Of a stretch of 64,000 nt of DNA, positions 1 to 11,694 are shown piece by piece (the stretch's first letter is position 1; each line of letters begins with the position of its first letter). The notes below the pieces were generated by a model. It was not told the origin of the DNA and ran no database searches. It worked only from the letters and a program-made list of their open reading frames with translations. The position numbers and the translations under genes are program-made. The stretch comes from Eonycteris spelaea (Eukaryota > Chordata > Mammalia > Chiroptera > Pteropodidae), in assembly GCA_003508835.1 (NCBI GenBank), contig PUFA01000077.1, positions 1,192,001 to 1,256,000 of the forward strand. The letters are read 5' to 3'.

Positions 1-595
1 CATATGTTACTGGTGGGAGTGAAAATTTTGCCGTTTGGCAGTTTCTTAGAACATTAATACACTTATCCTTGGTGTATTACCCTAAAGAAATGAAAACTTA
101 TGTTCACAAAACAACCTGTATAGAGAAATTTATAGCAGCATAATCACCAAAAACTGGAAAGAATCCAGATGTCCCTCAACAGGTAAATAAAGTGTTGGTT
201 TATCTATACCATGGAATGGAAAAATTAAAAAGAAATGATAGACATATCAATAAAAAGAAACAAATACTGTAACATTCAATAACTTGAATCAATTGCAAAG
301 GCATTATGCCTCACGGAAGCAACATGTTTTAAGATAACACTGTAAAATTCCCTTGTGTGCCGTTTTTAAAAAGATAAAAACTTTAAAGATGGAGAACAGA
401 CTGTGGTTGCCAGGGGTTATAGGTGAGAGGAAGATATCATTTTGAAAAGATAGCACAAAAGAGTTGTTTGGGTTAATGGAACTCTTCCCTGTCCCAATTC
501 TGCCAATGGTTGTGTGAATCTATAAAAGTGTTCAAACTCATAGAATTCTACATTTTTTTAAAAAAGTAAATTTACCATATTAACTTAAAATTAAT
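1..595 (+). mobile_element. Old L1 (L1M-type) ORF2 3' end and 3'UTR, sense
   Basis: The text follows the L1 consensus in order: 'ctggtgggagtgaaaa', 'gtttggcagtttctta', 'gaaatgaaaacttatgttc', 'atgtccctcaacagg', 'tggttgccaggggtta', 'aactcatagaattctaca'. These are the end of ORF2 and the 3'UTR of the older mammalian L1M group. Many indels and stops show it is long dead. It runs off the left edge of the window, so its 5' extent is unknown. The subfamily is not determined. Confidence 0.8.
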
Positions 596-1164
596 TTAAA
601 AGCAAGCACCTGTGAATGTCAACATGTATATTTAATGACAAGAATGGAATGTTTTAAGATTCCCTTCTTGAAAGACAACAGAAGGAAGTAAAGGGAAAGA
701 TTACAATTATGTTGCTGTCTCCCATCAAGCCTGAACTTCATAAACCATCAAGCTTGCTAACTCCTTGCTAAAAGTCAAGTTTGCCTACAGAGAAGAGAGG
801 CTGTGAGAGACTTTGCTTTTTGGTGTAAAGTCCCAAATGCTCTAAATGCAGAGTTGCTAGGTGTTACTGTGCAGGAATAGGTAAACAGAGGTTGCATAGA
901 TGCTGGCGTAGTCAAAAACTGCAAAGCTCTAGAAGAGGTTAACACAAACTTCTACTAGTCACTCCTGACTAGGTCTAAATCAGATTATGATGTGTTTCTT
1001 TGGAGGCAACTGAAGAAGTAAGAGTTAGAAAAATGGGAGAGAGCGGGAAAGATATTTTGAAGCTTTGAGTATAGTTTTAAGAAAGCAGTGCTGAGTGGAA
1101 TCTGCAGTTAAAATAACGTAGACAGACAGATACCCAGTAAGAAGGGGAAAAGGGCAGAAGACTT
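596..1164. other. Unassigned unique-looking DNA
   Basis: AT-rich sequence between two L1 relics. I recognise no repeat family, ORF or RNA gene here. Confidence 0.4.
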
Positions 1165-1537
1165 GAATACTTCACAAAAAATTCAAATGGCTAGTAAATA
1201 GATGAAAGAGTCCTCAACCTCATCAGTCATCAGGGAAATGCGAATTAAAATCACAAAGAATACCATACATGCTCCCAGAATTTCTAAAATGAAAAATAGC
1301 AAACTTTCAAGTGTTGGCAAAGAGGTACAGAGAACTCTCAAAACTTCTACTGGGGAATAGGTATTGGTATAACCACTTTGGGAATTATTTGACACTACTG
1401 ACTAAAGTTGAAACATGCACATCCTATGACACGGCAATCTTCTTCCCGGGGAAATACACTCAACAGTCATGTGTTTGTATGGTCACCAAAATACATGACC
1501 CAGAATGTCCACAGCTCCTCTACCCATAATAGTCCTC
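1165..1537 (+). mobile_element. Old L1 ORF2 fragment, left half of a split copy
   Basis: 'cctcatcagtcatcaggga' followed by 'aatgcgaattaaaatcaca' is the classic late-ORF2 L1 text. The copy continues to 'tacccataatag', where the consensus should read on into '...ataatagccaaaaactgg'. That continuation is found only after the LTR that follows, so this is the left half of one interrupted L1. Confidence 0.7.
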
Positions 1538-1999
1538 TGTGTTTCCTACTGCTGCTGTAACAAATTATCATAAACTTCATGGGTTAAAACAACATCAATG
1601 CATAATCTTACAGCTCTGTAGGTCAGAAGTCCAAATGGTTCTTAATGGCTAAAAATCAAGGCGTCAGCATAGCTACACTTTCTCTGGAGGACCTAAGTGT
1701 GAATCAGTTTCTTTGCCTATTTCAGCTTAACTGCCATCCTTAGATTGCATCTTTAAAACACATCTTCAAAGTGCATCACTCCAACCTTCGCTTCCATTAT
1801 CACATCTGCTCCTTGACTTTGACTCTCCTGCCTCCCTTGCAATTACATCAGGCCTATCTTGAAAAATCCAGAAAAACCTCCTCATCTCAAGATTCTTAAT
1901 GTAATCACATCTGCAAAGTTCCTTCTGCCACATAAGGTAACACATTCACGGGGATTAGGACGTGGATATCTTTGGAGAACCATTATTCTGTTGACTACA
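1538..1999 (-). mobile_element. MLT1-type LTR (ERVL-MaLR), antisense
   Basis: Read on the minus strand it starts near 'tgtagtcaacagaataatgg' and continues with 'atccacgtcctaatccccg', 'gcagatgtgattacatta' and 'aactgtaagattatgc', ending near 'tttgttacagcagcagtagg'. This is the MLT1 LTR order. It is a non-coding, highly diverged solo LTR of about 460 bp. It has no obvious 5-bp target-site duplication, but it splits an L1 copy cleanly. Confidence 0.75.
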
Positions 2000-2420
2000 A
2001 ACCACAAGCAAGAAAGTACTCAATTTTTCATCAACAAAAGATGGGTAGTTGGGATGTATTCGTATGCTGGAACCCTATACAACAATGAGAAAGGACAATG
2101 TTCAATGACTTGCAGTGTGATGAATGGATCTCATCAACGTAATGTTGAGCAAAAGAACCTAGAGACGAAAGATAATGTGCATGTATGTGTATAAAGTACA
2201 GAAAGTGGCAAAATTAATCTGTGCTAGAAGTCAGGATAGTGGTTACCTTGGATGTAAAAGGACTTTGGGGGATGCTGATGATCGTTTCGTGTCTCGATCT
2301 GGGAGCTGATTCGTAGATATGTTAGTCTATGAAAAATCCATCAGACTATACCCTGAGGGCATGTGTGTACTTTTCTGTGTGTATATTTTATTTACTGCAA
2401 TAAAAAAATATATAACATTT
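2000..2420 (+). mobile_element. Old L1 3' end, right half of the split copy
   Basis: It resumes the L1 text after the LTR: 'catcaacaaaagatgggta', then 'gttgagcaaaagaacc', 'agtcaggatagtggttacc', 'tctcgatctgggagctg', and ends at 'tttactgcaataaaaaaata'. This is the ORF2 tail plus the 3'UTR of an L1M/L1ME-like element. Together with the preceding fragment it reconstructs one insertion. Confidence 0.7.
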
Positions 2421-2724
2421 TTTGACACAGGAGGAAAAATAGTCTTGTGTGCATAAGGAGCCTCCAAGCTGCTATAACTCAATGTAGTAGAAAAAGTTGA
2501 AGCTTTGGAATCAGATAGGCAGGACCTAGAATCAGGGCTCTTTTACTCATTCTGTGTTTTTGTACAAATCATTTAATCTCTTTGGTCCTTGCTTTCCTTC
2601 CCTGATAGCATTCCTTGCCTTGTTGGATAAGTAAACAAACAGAACAGAACAAGGACTGAGTAAATACTACTTCCCTCTCAGTTTCTCCCTTAAGTGTATC
2701 TTTCAACAGAGAAAATATGCAACA

Positions 2725-2935
2725 GAAGGAAGGAAAGAAGGAAGGAAGGAAGGAAGGAAGGAAGGAAGGAAGGAAGGAAGGAAGGAAGGAAGGAAGGAGA
2801 AGGAAGGGAGGGAGGGAGGAGGGAGATGAGAGGAGAGAAGGGAGAGAGGTAAAAAGGGAGGGAGGGAGGGAAGAAGGGAGAAAAAAAAGAAGAGGAAGAA
2901 TGAACAAAAAAAAAGAGAAAAGGATAGAAAGAAAA
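2725..2935 (+). repeat. (GGAA)n microsatellite grading into a polypurine tract
   Basis: About 75 bases of near-perfect GGAA tetranucleotide are followed by roughly 130 bases of G/A-rich text with only a few pyrimidines. Frames across it give lysine/glutamate/glycine or leucine/proline/serine runs that are not genes. GGAA arrays are known ETS-factor binding sites, and long purine tracts can form triplex DNA. Neither role is shown here. Confidence 0.95.
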
Positions 2936-3640
2936 GAAACAACTATCTCAGAAGCTGGGTTGATTTTTATTCTTGTTTGTTTTGGGGGGTTGTTTGTACA
3001 TTTTCAGTGCCATGTTTAAAGATATTTGCCAAGAATTGTATGAGAAGTTGCTCCACACCCTATAAAATTAGCAAAGTAGTAGTTCTCCATTTCTTTATAG
3101 ACATTGCTTAGTTCTTTATAAAATGGCCAATTTCATTGTGAAAATTCTTTTCCTAAGGTGAGGCCCTTGAGATCGTGAAAGATCGTGTGTCACTTCCCCT
3201 AGCTGTAACATCTGCAAGAAAAACTGAAGGGGCAGAGTGGAAATACAGCCCCTCCAGACTCCTACCCACAAAGCAGACATAATCTTGAGCATTACACATC
3301 TATCCTTGTGACCAGAAGGAATAGCTGGACACCAAACCTACCCTTCAACGGGCCCATCTAGTCTTCACTGCCCTGCAATCAGGCAGAAGGAACCAAAATG
3401 AAAATAAACATAGGTAAAAAGTGGGTTTCCCTTGACATATGGCAGATTTGAGATCAGGACTGAGATCTGGAGCCTCAGAGACCATTTGAAGAGTTTTGAG
3501 TTCTTGGAATTACTATACTTGGTCAAGGTCACTAAGGCCCACAAACAATCTGGTTTACAATCCTCTTCCCAGGGGGTTTTAAGTAATGGTTTACATTTCC
3601 CATCCCCAGCTAGAACCTTTTGTTTGCAACACTTCAGTCT
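2936..3640. other. Unassigned unique-looking DNA
   Basis: No repeat family or gene recognised. The small frames present lack splice or codon support. Confidence 0.4.
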
Positions 3641-4048
3641 TTATTTGTATTTCCTCACCCCCATTTTTATTGCCACTGATATTATTTCAATACATTTAAT
3701 CTTGATCCAGCCTTGACCAACTTTTCCAGTCCTGTCTTGCACCATCCCCTCTTCTGACTCTGCTCCCCAAATTTTTCCATTTTCTCTTCCCCCAAATGCC
3801 TCTCCTCTCCCACTCCTCCACACTGGGCTTACTCCCTCCTACTGGGACGTCTGCCCTCATCCTTGAATCTGTATAATTTTATCACACCTTCCGGGAAACC
3901 TGAATCACTGCATTTATCACACATAAACTGTTTATCTGTCTCATGCCCTAGATTGTGCACTCCTTCAGAACAAGAGCTATGTTATTTACTCCTGCCTTCC
4001 CAGTATTTAAAAAGTGTTCCATAAATGCTTGCTGAATGAATGAATATT
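3641..4048 (+). mobile_element. L2 LINE 3' fragment
   Basis: The end is typical L2 3' text: 'gattgtgcactccttcagaa', 'agagctatgttatttactcc', then 'cataaatgcttgctgaatga' followed by the ATGA tail. The left part is weaker and the 5' edge is a guess. Confidence 0.65.
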
Positions 4049-4771
4049 TATCTGGTGGCCATCTGCTAGAGTCATCAGTTGAAGTCTTCTTGGGTTATTT
4101 TTGGTTTTGTTTTGTTGTGTTGTGTGTCTTTACATTGACAGTCTCGTTACAAGTGTCATCCAATTTTAATTTTCAACATAATGGTGCCTTATTTGTTACC
4201 CAAAGAACTACTACCAATAACTGTTATTAGCCCTTTGCTCTTTCTTCTCTCATCCCTCAATCAGAGCACCTCCTTTATGCTATAATGATCTCCAAGATGT
4301 ATTTAGACCCCCCATTACCTATTAAATCAGTGATTTTAAATCAATATAGGAAAGAAATTCTTGTAAGACATTCAATTAACTTGTGAAGTAACACTGCCTT
4401 ATTGTTACCTTGGTGTCTAACAAAAATGGCTTTCCCACAGACCTGAGTTATTATCCCATTCTATGTGTACAGGGATTTTTAATAGAAGGAAGAGATGTGA
4501 ATTGTAGCCAACCATTATGCGTAGACATACTTTTCACTTTGTAGTGGTGGTTGTCATTCTTCTTTTCCTCATTTCCAATTAGAAAAAAAAATCTAAATCT
4601 CAAAAATGTAGGCCATTCTCTTTGACAATGTAGAAGCTCAAAGGAATTCCATAGGAAAGATGAGCTCAAATTTGAAAATAAAAGTAAATGAGATGCCTCC
4701 CCCAACAGCAGCTGCTGCCAACTGCAGAATGGTGTAAAACAGAGCTGTAAAAGGCAGCGTGAAAGCAATGA
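4049..4771. other. Unassigned unique-looking DNA
   Basis: AT-rich with short T runs. I recognise no family or gene. Confidence 0.4.
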
Positions 4772-4782
4772 TCACTTTTTTC
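4772..4782. repeat. Left target-site duplication of an L1
   Basis: 'tcacttttttc' occurs here and again at 5510-5520, exactly bracketing the L1-derived block. Confidence 0.75.
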
Positions 4783-5509
4783 ATTCTTTTTTTAAAATTA
4801 AGTTTATTGGGGTCACATTGGTCAATACAATTATATAATTTTCAGGTGCACATTATAATTTGACATCTATATATTCTATTGTGTGTTTACCACCTGAATT
4901 CTAGTTTCCTTCAGTTACCATATATTTGATCCCCTTTTTCCACTTTACCCTCTCCCTGCCCCCTCATATTTGACCCCCTTTAACCGTCTACCTACGCCCT
5001 GCTCCTCCACCCCCTACCCTCTGGTAACCACTAGCTATAGTCCATGTCCATAAGTCTCTGTTTGTCCTGTTCATTTGTTGCTTTTACATCCCATATGTAA
5101 GTGATATCATGTGATTTTCAACTTTTTCTGTCTGGCGTATTTCGCTTAGCATGATTATCTCAAGGTCCATCCATGTTTTCACAAGTGGCAGTATTTCATC
5201 TCTTCTTATGGCTGAGTATTATTCCATTGTGTAAATGTACCACAGCTTCTTTAGTCAATCATAGGACACTTTAGTTGCTTCCATGTTCCAGCCACTGTGA
5301 ATAATGCTGCTATGAACATCAGTGTGCAAATATCTTTTTGGATATGGGTTTTTCAAGTCTTTGGGGTAAATACCCAGTAGAGAGGTTGCTGGATCATATG
5401 GTAGATCAATTCCTAGTTTTCTGAGGAACCTCCATACTGTTTTCTATAGTGGCTGTACCAATTTGCAGAAAAAAGGAGCCCTCATACACTGCTGGTGGGA
5501 CTGCACTGG
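4783..5509 (-). mobile_element. Young 5'-truncated, 5'-inverted L1, antisense
   Basis: After a short T run it reads 'gtttattggggtcacattgg' (L1 3'UTR end), then antisense ORF2 tail such as 'gtgaataatgctgctatgaa' and 'gaggaacctccatactgttt', as far as 'gtggctgtaccaatttgcag' near 5468. From about 5469 the orientation flips: 'ggagccctcatacactgctg' is sense L1 text. The low divergence and 11-bp duplicated flanks mark a relatively recent, dead insertion with a small inverted 5' end of about 40 bp, as produced by twin priming. The 3'UTR motif is the main pointer to a bat genome. Confidence 0.85.
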
Positions 5510-5520
5510 TCACTTTTTTC
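5510..5520. repeat. Right target-site duplication of the L1
   Basis: 'tcacttttttc' matches 4772-4782 exactly. Confidence 0.75.
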
Positions 5521-6929
5521 CAGAAACAGTAGAGTAGTGATAAGGCCTGTCTTATTCTCACTGGGCTTGAACCCATGCAGTCTGCTTCTGAAGCTCCTGC
5601 TGCCTCTCAGAGAAACAAGAGAAGTGCAAATGATCATTGCAAAGAACCCGTGAGAACAGAATACAGGCTGCCCTTTTCAGAAATTAGGCAATTACAGGAA
5701 GAAAGCAAGCTAGGGAAGTTGCATGAAAGAAAAGCGGGGTCAAGGGAAAAAGGAGGTCCATTTTTTAGGGAAGGAGAGTTTTAGCCTGATGTTAGCTCAA
5801 CAGGAAAGAGCTACGAAGGAGGAGAGATTAAAGGTATAAGGGAAGGGGTGGCAGGTGGCAGAAAGTCCCCTGTCCCCCGCCCTCACAAGAAAGCTGTAAC
5901 TCATGGAATCCAGAAGAGGCACAGACTGACTCAACTTTTCAAGGTGATCAGATCCTGAAACAAGGAAAAAGAATGAGCGGAAAATGGGTGAAGATAAAAA
6001 TAAATTTGAGTCGGCAAGAAGAGAGGTTGAGAGTTCACCCTATATGGCTTCAAGGATCTCTGTGAAATAGGAGATAATTTCATCCGATGACAGGGAGGAA
6101 AGTAGAGGCCTGGTGTTTTCACAGTGCGAGAAGAGCTTAGAACACCTGATCTGAGGAACAAGGTGCAAAGGTGAGAAAGATAGTGCGAGGCTTGCTGAAA
6201 TTCGCTGATGACTGCAATTCTGGAGCAGTTTTATTTGTGCTTTGGTGAGCAAGGCCCTGAGAAAAAGGAGTTTGGGGATTGACACTTTATTCTTTTACAT
6301 AATTACTACTTGATGCATGGGACTTTATTGATGCTCTCTTGCTTCATTTCCCCTATAAAACACATTAATAATTCTTGCCCCCTTCCTACCCCGTAGGACT
6401 TTAACGAGCATTAATTAATATCTTCAGTGTCCCAAGTGCCTTGGGAAAAAATTGTATAAGGACTTTTTCATCACTTTTATTATTCTTGCAATTGTATCAA
6501 CTCACTCTCTGTTTAGAAGGAGTTAAAATACAGTCTTAACAACTTCCTTCACTTGATTCCAAAATGTGTTTGCTAAGTCTACTTGAAATCAGCCATTGAG
6601 GGATCAGATGCAAAAAGAACCAAAATATAGAATGTTGTTCAGGTGCTATTAAACCAAAAAAATATTATTCAAAGTTAAACTACAAACAAAATCCATAAAC
6701 TTTTTAGAACTCATTAATCTAGCTAATTATATAGGGAACTCAAGCCAGTGATTTCAAACTCATCCCTCCCTCAAAATGCCAACGACCAATGAGAAAAACC
6801 ATAGCTCCTAGTAAAAACGATGCAATAATAATATCTTAATGCTTAATATATCAACATCTCAATGCTAAGGCATCCATTATTCTACACAATTTTTTCTACC
6901 TTTATTTTTGACAGAATCCAATCCCATTC
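5521..6929. other. Unassigned unique-looking DNA
   Basis: No family recognised. Frames near 5575-5784 and on the minus strand near 5931-6285 are short and lack motifs or splice context. Confidence 0.4.
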
Positions 6930-7015
6930 TACCTTCCTTTATTTTGTTATTCAACAAATATATGTTGATCATCTAAATGAGCGGGCACTGTGTTAGGCTT
7001 AAAACTATGCTATCT
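6930..7015 (-). mobile_element. L2-like fragment, antisense
   Basis: 'ttattcaacaaatatatgtt' then 'gcgggcactgtgttaggct' resembles the reverse of the L2 3' end (…caacaaatatttattgag…gccaggcactgtg…). Short and diverged. Confidence 0.5.
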
Positions 7016-8199
7016 ACCTTGCCACACACACCTCTCCTCTTTGGAATGTTGTTCTTGCATTATCTAAGATGCTGTAATACCTTTATGTTCATTTCCTTTT
7101 GATTGGAGCATAATTCTATACAATCGCCACATTGGCTGGGTTGAGATTATCAGTTTAAGACATGAATATTAAGCAATACTTTTGCAATCAAGAATTTGCT
7201 GACCTTTATCTAAATGACTGCTTTCAAGCATTAATTAGCCCATGAGTATCACAAGTCCTAAAATCACTCGTATGAAACCATCAGAACCCCATTTAGGGGT
7301 AAAGGTTACTTTTGCAAATTCCCTTCTGATTTCAACAGCTACTTGTTATAGGATGTGGTTGCTATGGTGATGTGGGAGCAGTGAAAATTCTTTACATAAA
7401 CTTTTGTCAAAGTTTGCTCCTTTGAACTTGAGACACTACATGGTCTAGCTGATTCCCATGATATAGGGTTTTTTGAAGTCAGTAGAGTTTCTTCAGATTC
7501 TGTAAGACAGACTTATCTTTTATTCTCCTACATTATCCAAGGACTCCAGTGAGGCTGCAGTAAGTAGAGACTGGGGTAGGAGGGGGGAGAAAAAGGAATT
7601 CTGGGTGCAAAGAACAAGAGAAATTTCTCAAAGCTGTAGTCATAAAACTGTCAATACAATATTTCTAGTCCACGTATTTAACATGGTTATTAATTAGGTT
7701 TTGTGGGGTAGGGCTTACCTGAAACCCCCAGAAAAAATGTGGAAAGAGCGCAGGATTCATTTGGCCATTCCACAACTAGAAATATCTAGAAGGTTGCAGG
7801 TGTGGCTGTGTGACGTGCTTACAATTCCTTTGACAAGTCCTCAAATTTGTATCTTCTAAAACTATCAAATATCCAGTATTCCCTGTGTCAACATTTGAAA
7901 CTTTGTGTTTGGGACTAATTCTACAATTGCTTTACTCCTGATGGAAATCAAGTGTAAATTTTTTCCCAAAAGGCTCACAAAATAAAATGATCACCAGTAA
8001 CCAGCACTTTTGACCCAAGATAATCATAGGGAAGTAATGGTGAGGGCAAAGTGAGCGTTCAGAGAGGTGCGAATGTAAGAACCAATCCAAGAAACCTGGG
8101 GAGCAAAGCAATTACAGCCAGTCTAGTTTACACATGAAGAAGGCAGGGGTTTCCCAAGTCCCAGTTGTTGCAAACGAGCTCCTATGACAGTAGTGACAT
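7016..8199. other. Unassigned unique-looking DNA
   Basis: AT-rich. No repeat, ORF or RNA gene recognised. Confidence 0.4.
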
Positions 8200-8440
8200 C
8201 TCCCATCACATGTGCCTTCCTATAACTTCACCATTCTCTCATCAAGAGGTGAAGTCTTGTCCCATTCCCTTGGGCCTGGGCAGTGCTTTGTGACCACCCC
8301 GACCAATAGAGTATGTCAGGAATTACATTGTACGATCTCTGAGGCTAGGGCATGCAAATGTCACACACTTCTGCTTTGTTCTCTCAGGATGCTCACTTTT
8401 AGAACCCAGATGTGGTCTGAGGAAGCCTAGGCAGGTCCAT
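8200..8440 (+). mobile_element. Ancient interspersed repeat, family not named
   Basis: The text 'aagaggtgaagtcttgtccc', 'gtgaccaccccgaccaatag' and 'gaggaagcctaggcaggtcc' follows a common mammalian ancient repeat that I recognise by wording but cannot name. It explains the 72-codon frame across it. Confidence 0.45.
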
Positions 8441-8479
8441 ATGGAAAAGAACCAAGATTTTTGTCCACATTATCCCTTA

Positions 8480-9240
8480 AATTTATATATTAAATTCCCC
8501 ATTCTACTCTAATGAGCTATTGGTCTTTTTGCTTTAATTATCACTGCTTTATAAAATGTTTTAAAACCTGCTATGGCAAGGTGCCACTCAAGGTTCTTCA
8601 TCAAATTATATTAGCTAGCTTTAGCATTTCAATGTCCAAATCAACCATTAAAAATATTATAATTATATACATACTTATCTGTAAATACATGTAATGTTAA
8701 TTTCCTAGGGCTGTTGTAACTAATTTTATCTCTTTGGAAGATGCAAGTCAATCCAGAACATAGATATGTTCACACTAACATATATGCTTTCTATGAATTT
8801 TGCAACATGATAACTGCTAAGAATCTCAATTAAATTTTTTTTCTAAATGACAAAGCAATTCTCCCCAAATAATATTTAAATAAATCATTCCTTTCACAAT
8901 CATCAGGGTTATCTGCTTTATCACATATTAAGTTTTCATAATATTCCATAGTCTGGATTTGAACATTCTATTATAATCCATTTTTTTCTGTCTACCTGTC
9001 CAAATACCATATTGTTTTACTTAATAAAGTTTTATAATACATTTTGTTATTTTCAGAATACATACCCATCACAGTCCCATTTTTCAAAATTGCCTCAATT
9101 AATCTTACTGTTTATTTTTCCAAGAAATTTCAGAGACATTATTTAAAATTCATCAAAAATTTGAATTATATTAAAATTGCATTCAACTAATAGTCTAGGA
9201 AAAGTATAAATTCTTAATATGAAAATTCTGTCTATGCACG
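8480..9240 (-). mobile_element. Very old L1 ORF2 relic, antisense
   Basis: T-rich text such as 'ctgctttataaaatgtttt', 'ccaaataccatattgttt' and 'ataaagttttataatacatt' looks like heavily decayed antisense L1 ORF2. There are many indels and the edges are uncertain. Confidence 0.45.
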
Positions 9241-9379
9241 TAGGGCTGGGTAGATGGGCCAAGCTTTAGACACTAGAAACCTACTTCCCATTCCCTGCCC
9301 CAGACTCTCGTTGGACCACAAGTGCCACTGACAGCTCCTGTCTGCAGTTCACTGAGGCTCCAGGTAGCCAAGGACAAAC

Positions 9380-10285
9380 TCTTCATCCTAGGCTTTTGAG
9401 GAAGGATTCCCACCAACAGTGTACCAATGTTCCCTTTCTCCACATCCTTGCCAACTTTTTGTTATGTTTTACCTTTTTAATAATAGTTATTCTAACAGGT
9501 CTGAAATAATAGCTCATTGTGATTTTGATTTAATTTCCCTGCTGACTAGTGATGTTGAGCATCTTTCATATACTTGTTAAACCATTTGTATGTTTTCTTT
9601 GGAGAAATGTTTATGCGGGTCCTTTGCTTGTTTTTTTAAATAGGTTGTTTGGTTATTTGCAATTGATTTGTAGGAATTCCTAATATATTTTGTGTATTAA
9701 CTCCTTTTCTGATACATGGTTAGCGAATATCTTCTCCCATTCCAAAGGTTGTTCATTTTGTTGTTTCCTTTGCTGCACAGAAGCTTTTTAGTCCCACTTA
9801 TTTATTTTTGCTTTTGTAGCCTGTGTTTTGGTGTCATATCAGAAAATCATTGCCAAGACCTATGTCAGGGAGATTTTTTTCCCCAGAGTTTTACACTTTC
9901 ACATCTTACATTCAAGCTTTTAATCTATTTTCAGTTGATTTTTGTTCATGGCATGAGATAAGGGTCCAATTCCATTCTTTTGCATGAAGATATTCACTTT
10001 CTCCAACACCATTATTGAAGAGACTGTCCTTTCCTTGTGGTATAGTCTTGCTGCCCTTGTTGAAGATTAGTTGACAGTGTATGTTTTGGGTTTATTTCTG
10101 CACTCGTTATTCTGTTCCATTGGTCTATATGTCTGTTTTCATACTAGTACCATACTGTTTTGATTACTATAGCTTTATAAAATAGTTTGAAATCAGGAAG
10201 TTTGATGCCTCTACCTTTGTTTCTGCTTTAAAAGTCTTTGGCTATGTAAGGTCTTTTGTTGTTCTACATAAGTTCTAGTATTGTT
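9380..10285 (-). mobile_element. L1 ORF2 fragment, antisense
   Basis: Antisense ORF2 text in order: 'attcccaccaacagtgtacc', 'ctttctccacatccttgcc', 'tgatgttgagcatctttcat', 'ttgctgcacagaagcttttt', 'ccaacaccattattgaagag', 'ttctgttccattggtctata', 'catactgttttgattactat'. It is moderately diverged and truncated at both ends, with no poly-A end. The 81-codon frame at 9716-9961 is a by-product of reading ORF2 backwards. Confidence 0.85.
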
Positions 10286-10400
10286 TTTTTTTCTATTTCT
10301 GTCACTTCTTCCTTCCTGCCACTTCTTCCTTCACTTCTTCCTTCCTGCCAGTGCTTAAAAAAAATAGCAATAGAAAAAGAAAGAAAGAAATGGATATCCA
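10286..10400. repeat. CTTCCTTC-rich microduplication and A/G-rich segment
   Basis: 'cacttcttccttcctgcca' occurs twice within 50 bases, with a partial copy between, followed by an A-rich 'aaagaaagaaagaaatgg' stretch. It sits at the end of the L1 fragment. Confidence 0.7.
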
Positions 10401-11230
10401 AACAGCCTCCAAACCACTTTTACCCTTTCAAAATCAGTTTTCTTATCCCAGAGAAACACTATATGGACCTAACGAGATGTTTAATCACTTTTTGGTCTTT
10501 GCTTTGTTGCAAAAGGACCAAGACTACAGATTCCCTTGCTTGTAGACTAAGTTGGACAGTCTATTTTTCTTTTCCTTCTCTATCTTCTGCCTTCCCCTTT
10601 TACTTTGTTCTTTAGAATCAGAGTTCTGTGATGCTTAGTGAACAATACCCTTCCCAGCAGCCATAAAGCAAGAAAAATTCAGTTAGAATTATAATCACAC
10701 TTTCAATTATTTACATGTTAGAAAATATTGCCATTGGGTTCTCCAGAGTTATTTACTCTGGTATTTCTTCTATTTCAAAGTGCTAAAATATTAGCTCTAT
10801 TCATTACCAACTGATTGTTTCTCATACAATTATTCCCCCTTCCCTCACTCTGTCTAAAATCCAATTTACAGCCTGCTAAAGGCCTCATATGTTTTTTATG
10901 GATTATTTCCTGGGGTCCCATTAATCTGGTTTCCTGTTACTTCACACAAATTTCACTTTACCATAGTAACATAATGAGATTCAATCTCTAGGGAATTAAT
11001 CCGTAGAGACCTCTTAATCAGGCAAAGCCAGAATGAAGTGTGTCTACTTTTTTTTAAGTCTTCCAAGCACAATGGAGAAGAAGGAAGCAGTATCCTACCC
11101 ATCCGTGCAGTGTAACCACGTCTGGGAAGAGAGCAGGGCAGAGGAGGGGGACGGAAACAAGCAAAGATGGGCAGTGAGAGCCGTGGAGGCTGGGTACTGC
11201 ACCAGGCTCAGCGCCTCCCTCTGCCTTCAG
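10401..11230. other. Unassigned unique-looking DNA
   Basis: No family recognised. The part from about 11030 is more GC-rich than its surroundings and has long frames on both strands. Confidence 0.35.
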
Positions 11231-11314
11231 GATGCCAGGACCAGGACCATCATCGCACATGCAATTCCAGTGGAAGAGATGGAGAGAGAGCAAAACCAAC
11301 AGCAAAGGAGGCAG
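11231..11314 (+). other. Exon-like 84-bp segment, speculative
   Basis: A pyrimidine-rich stretch ending 'ctccctctgccttcag' precedes this segment and 'cag|gtggga' follows it, giving acceptor- and donor-like borders. The 84 bases are 28 open codons, continuous with a larger open frame (11033-11371), and encode an arginine/glutamate/glutamine-rich stretch including MEREQNQQQRRQ. I recognise no protein family. Splice-like borders arise often by chance, so this is a weak candidate. Confidence 0.2.
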
Positions 11315-11694
11315 GTGGGAGAGAACGGGTTCTTTGCTTTTACTGAGCATATACTGGCACACAGGACATGACTCTTCCCTAACCTGCTTGATCCCCGAGC
11401 CCACTTCTTACACTCTTTACTGGTACTTTTGTTTTTCGTGGAAGTCTTAGTGATGAGAAGGCTTAAAGTAAGATTCTGTCTCCCTTTTCACTTCTGTAAG
11501 AGATCTAGGGTTGTTGTAGTTCCTTCTTTAAGAAGCAAAAGAAACAAAGTTTTATAAAGAGGTAAAGTAAAAAACATTTAAGGGAAAAATAAGCAGTTCT
11601 CTCAAGTTGTAAACTGAGGATCAGAATGATTTGCAGGTATAATTTTTATGGAGAATTGATACAGAAAATAGAAAAATCAATTAAAGAGAATACG
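11315..11694. other. Unassigned unique-looking DNA
   Basis: No family, ORF with support, or RNA gene recognised. Confidence 0.35.

Noticed and set aside
2569..3019. Long frames rich in PSFL repeats (minus) or KEGR repeats (plus)
   Set aside because: They are translations of the GGAA/polypurine microsatellite.
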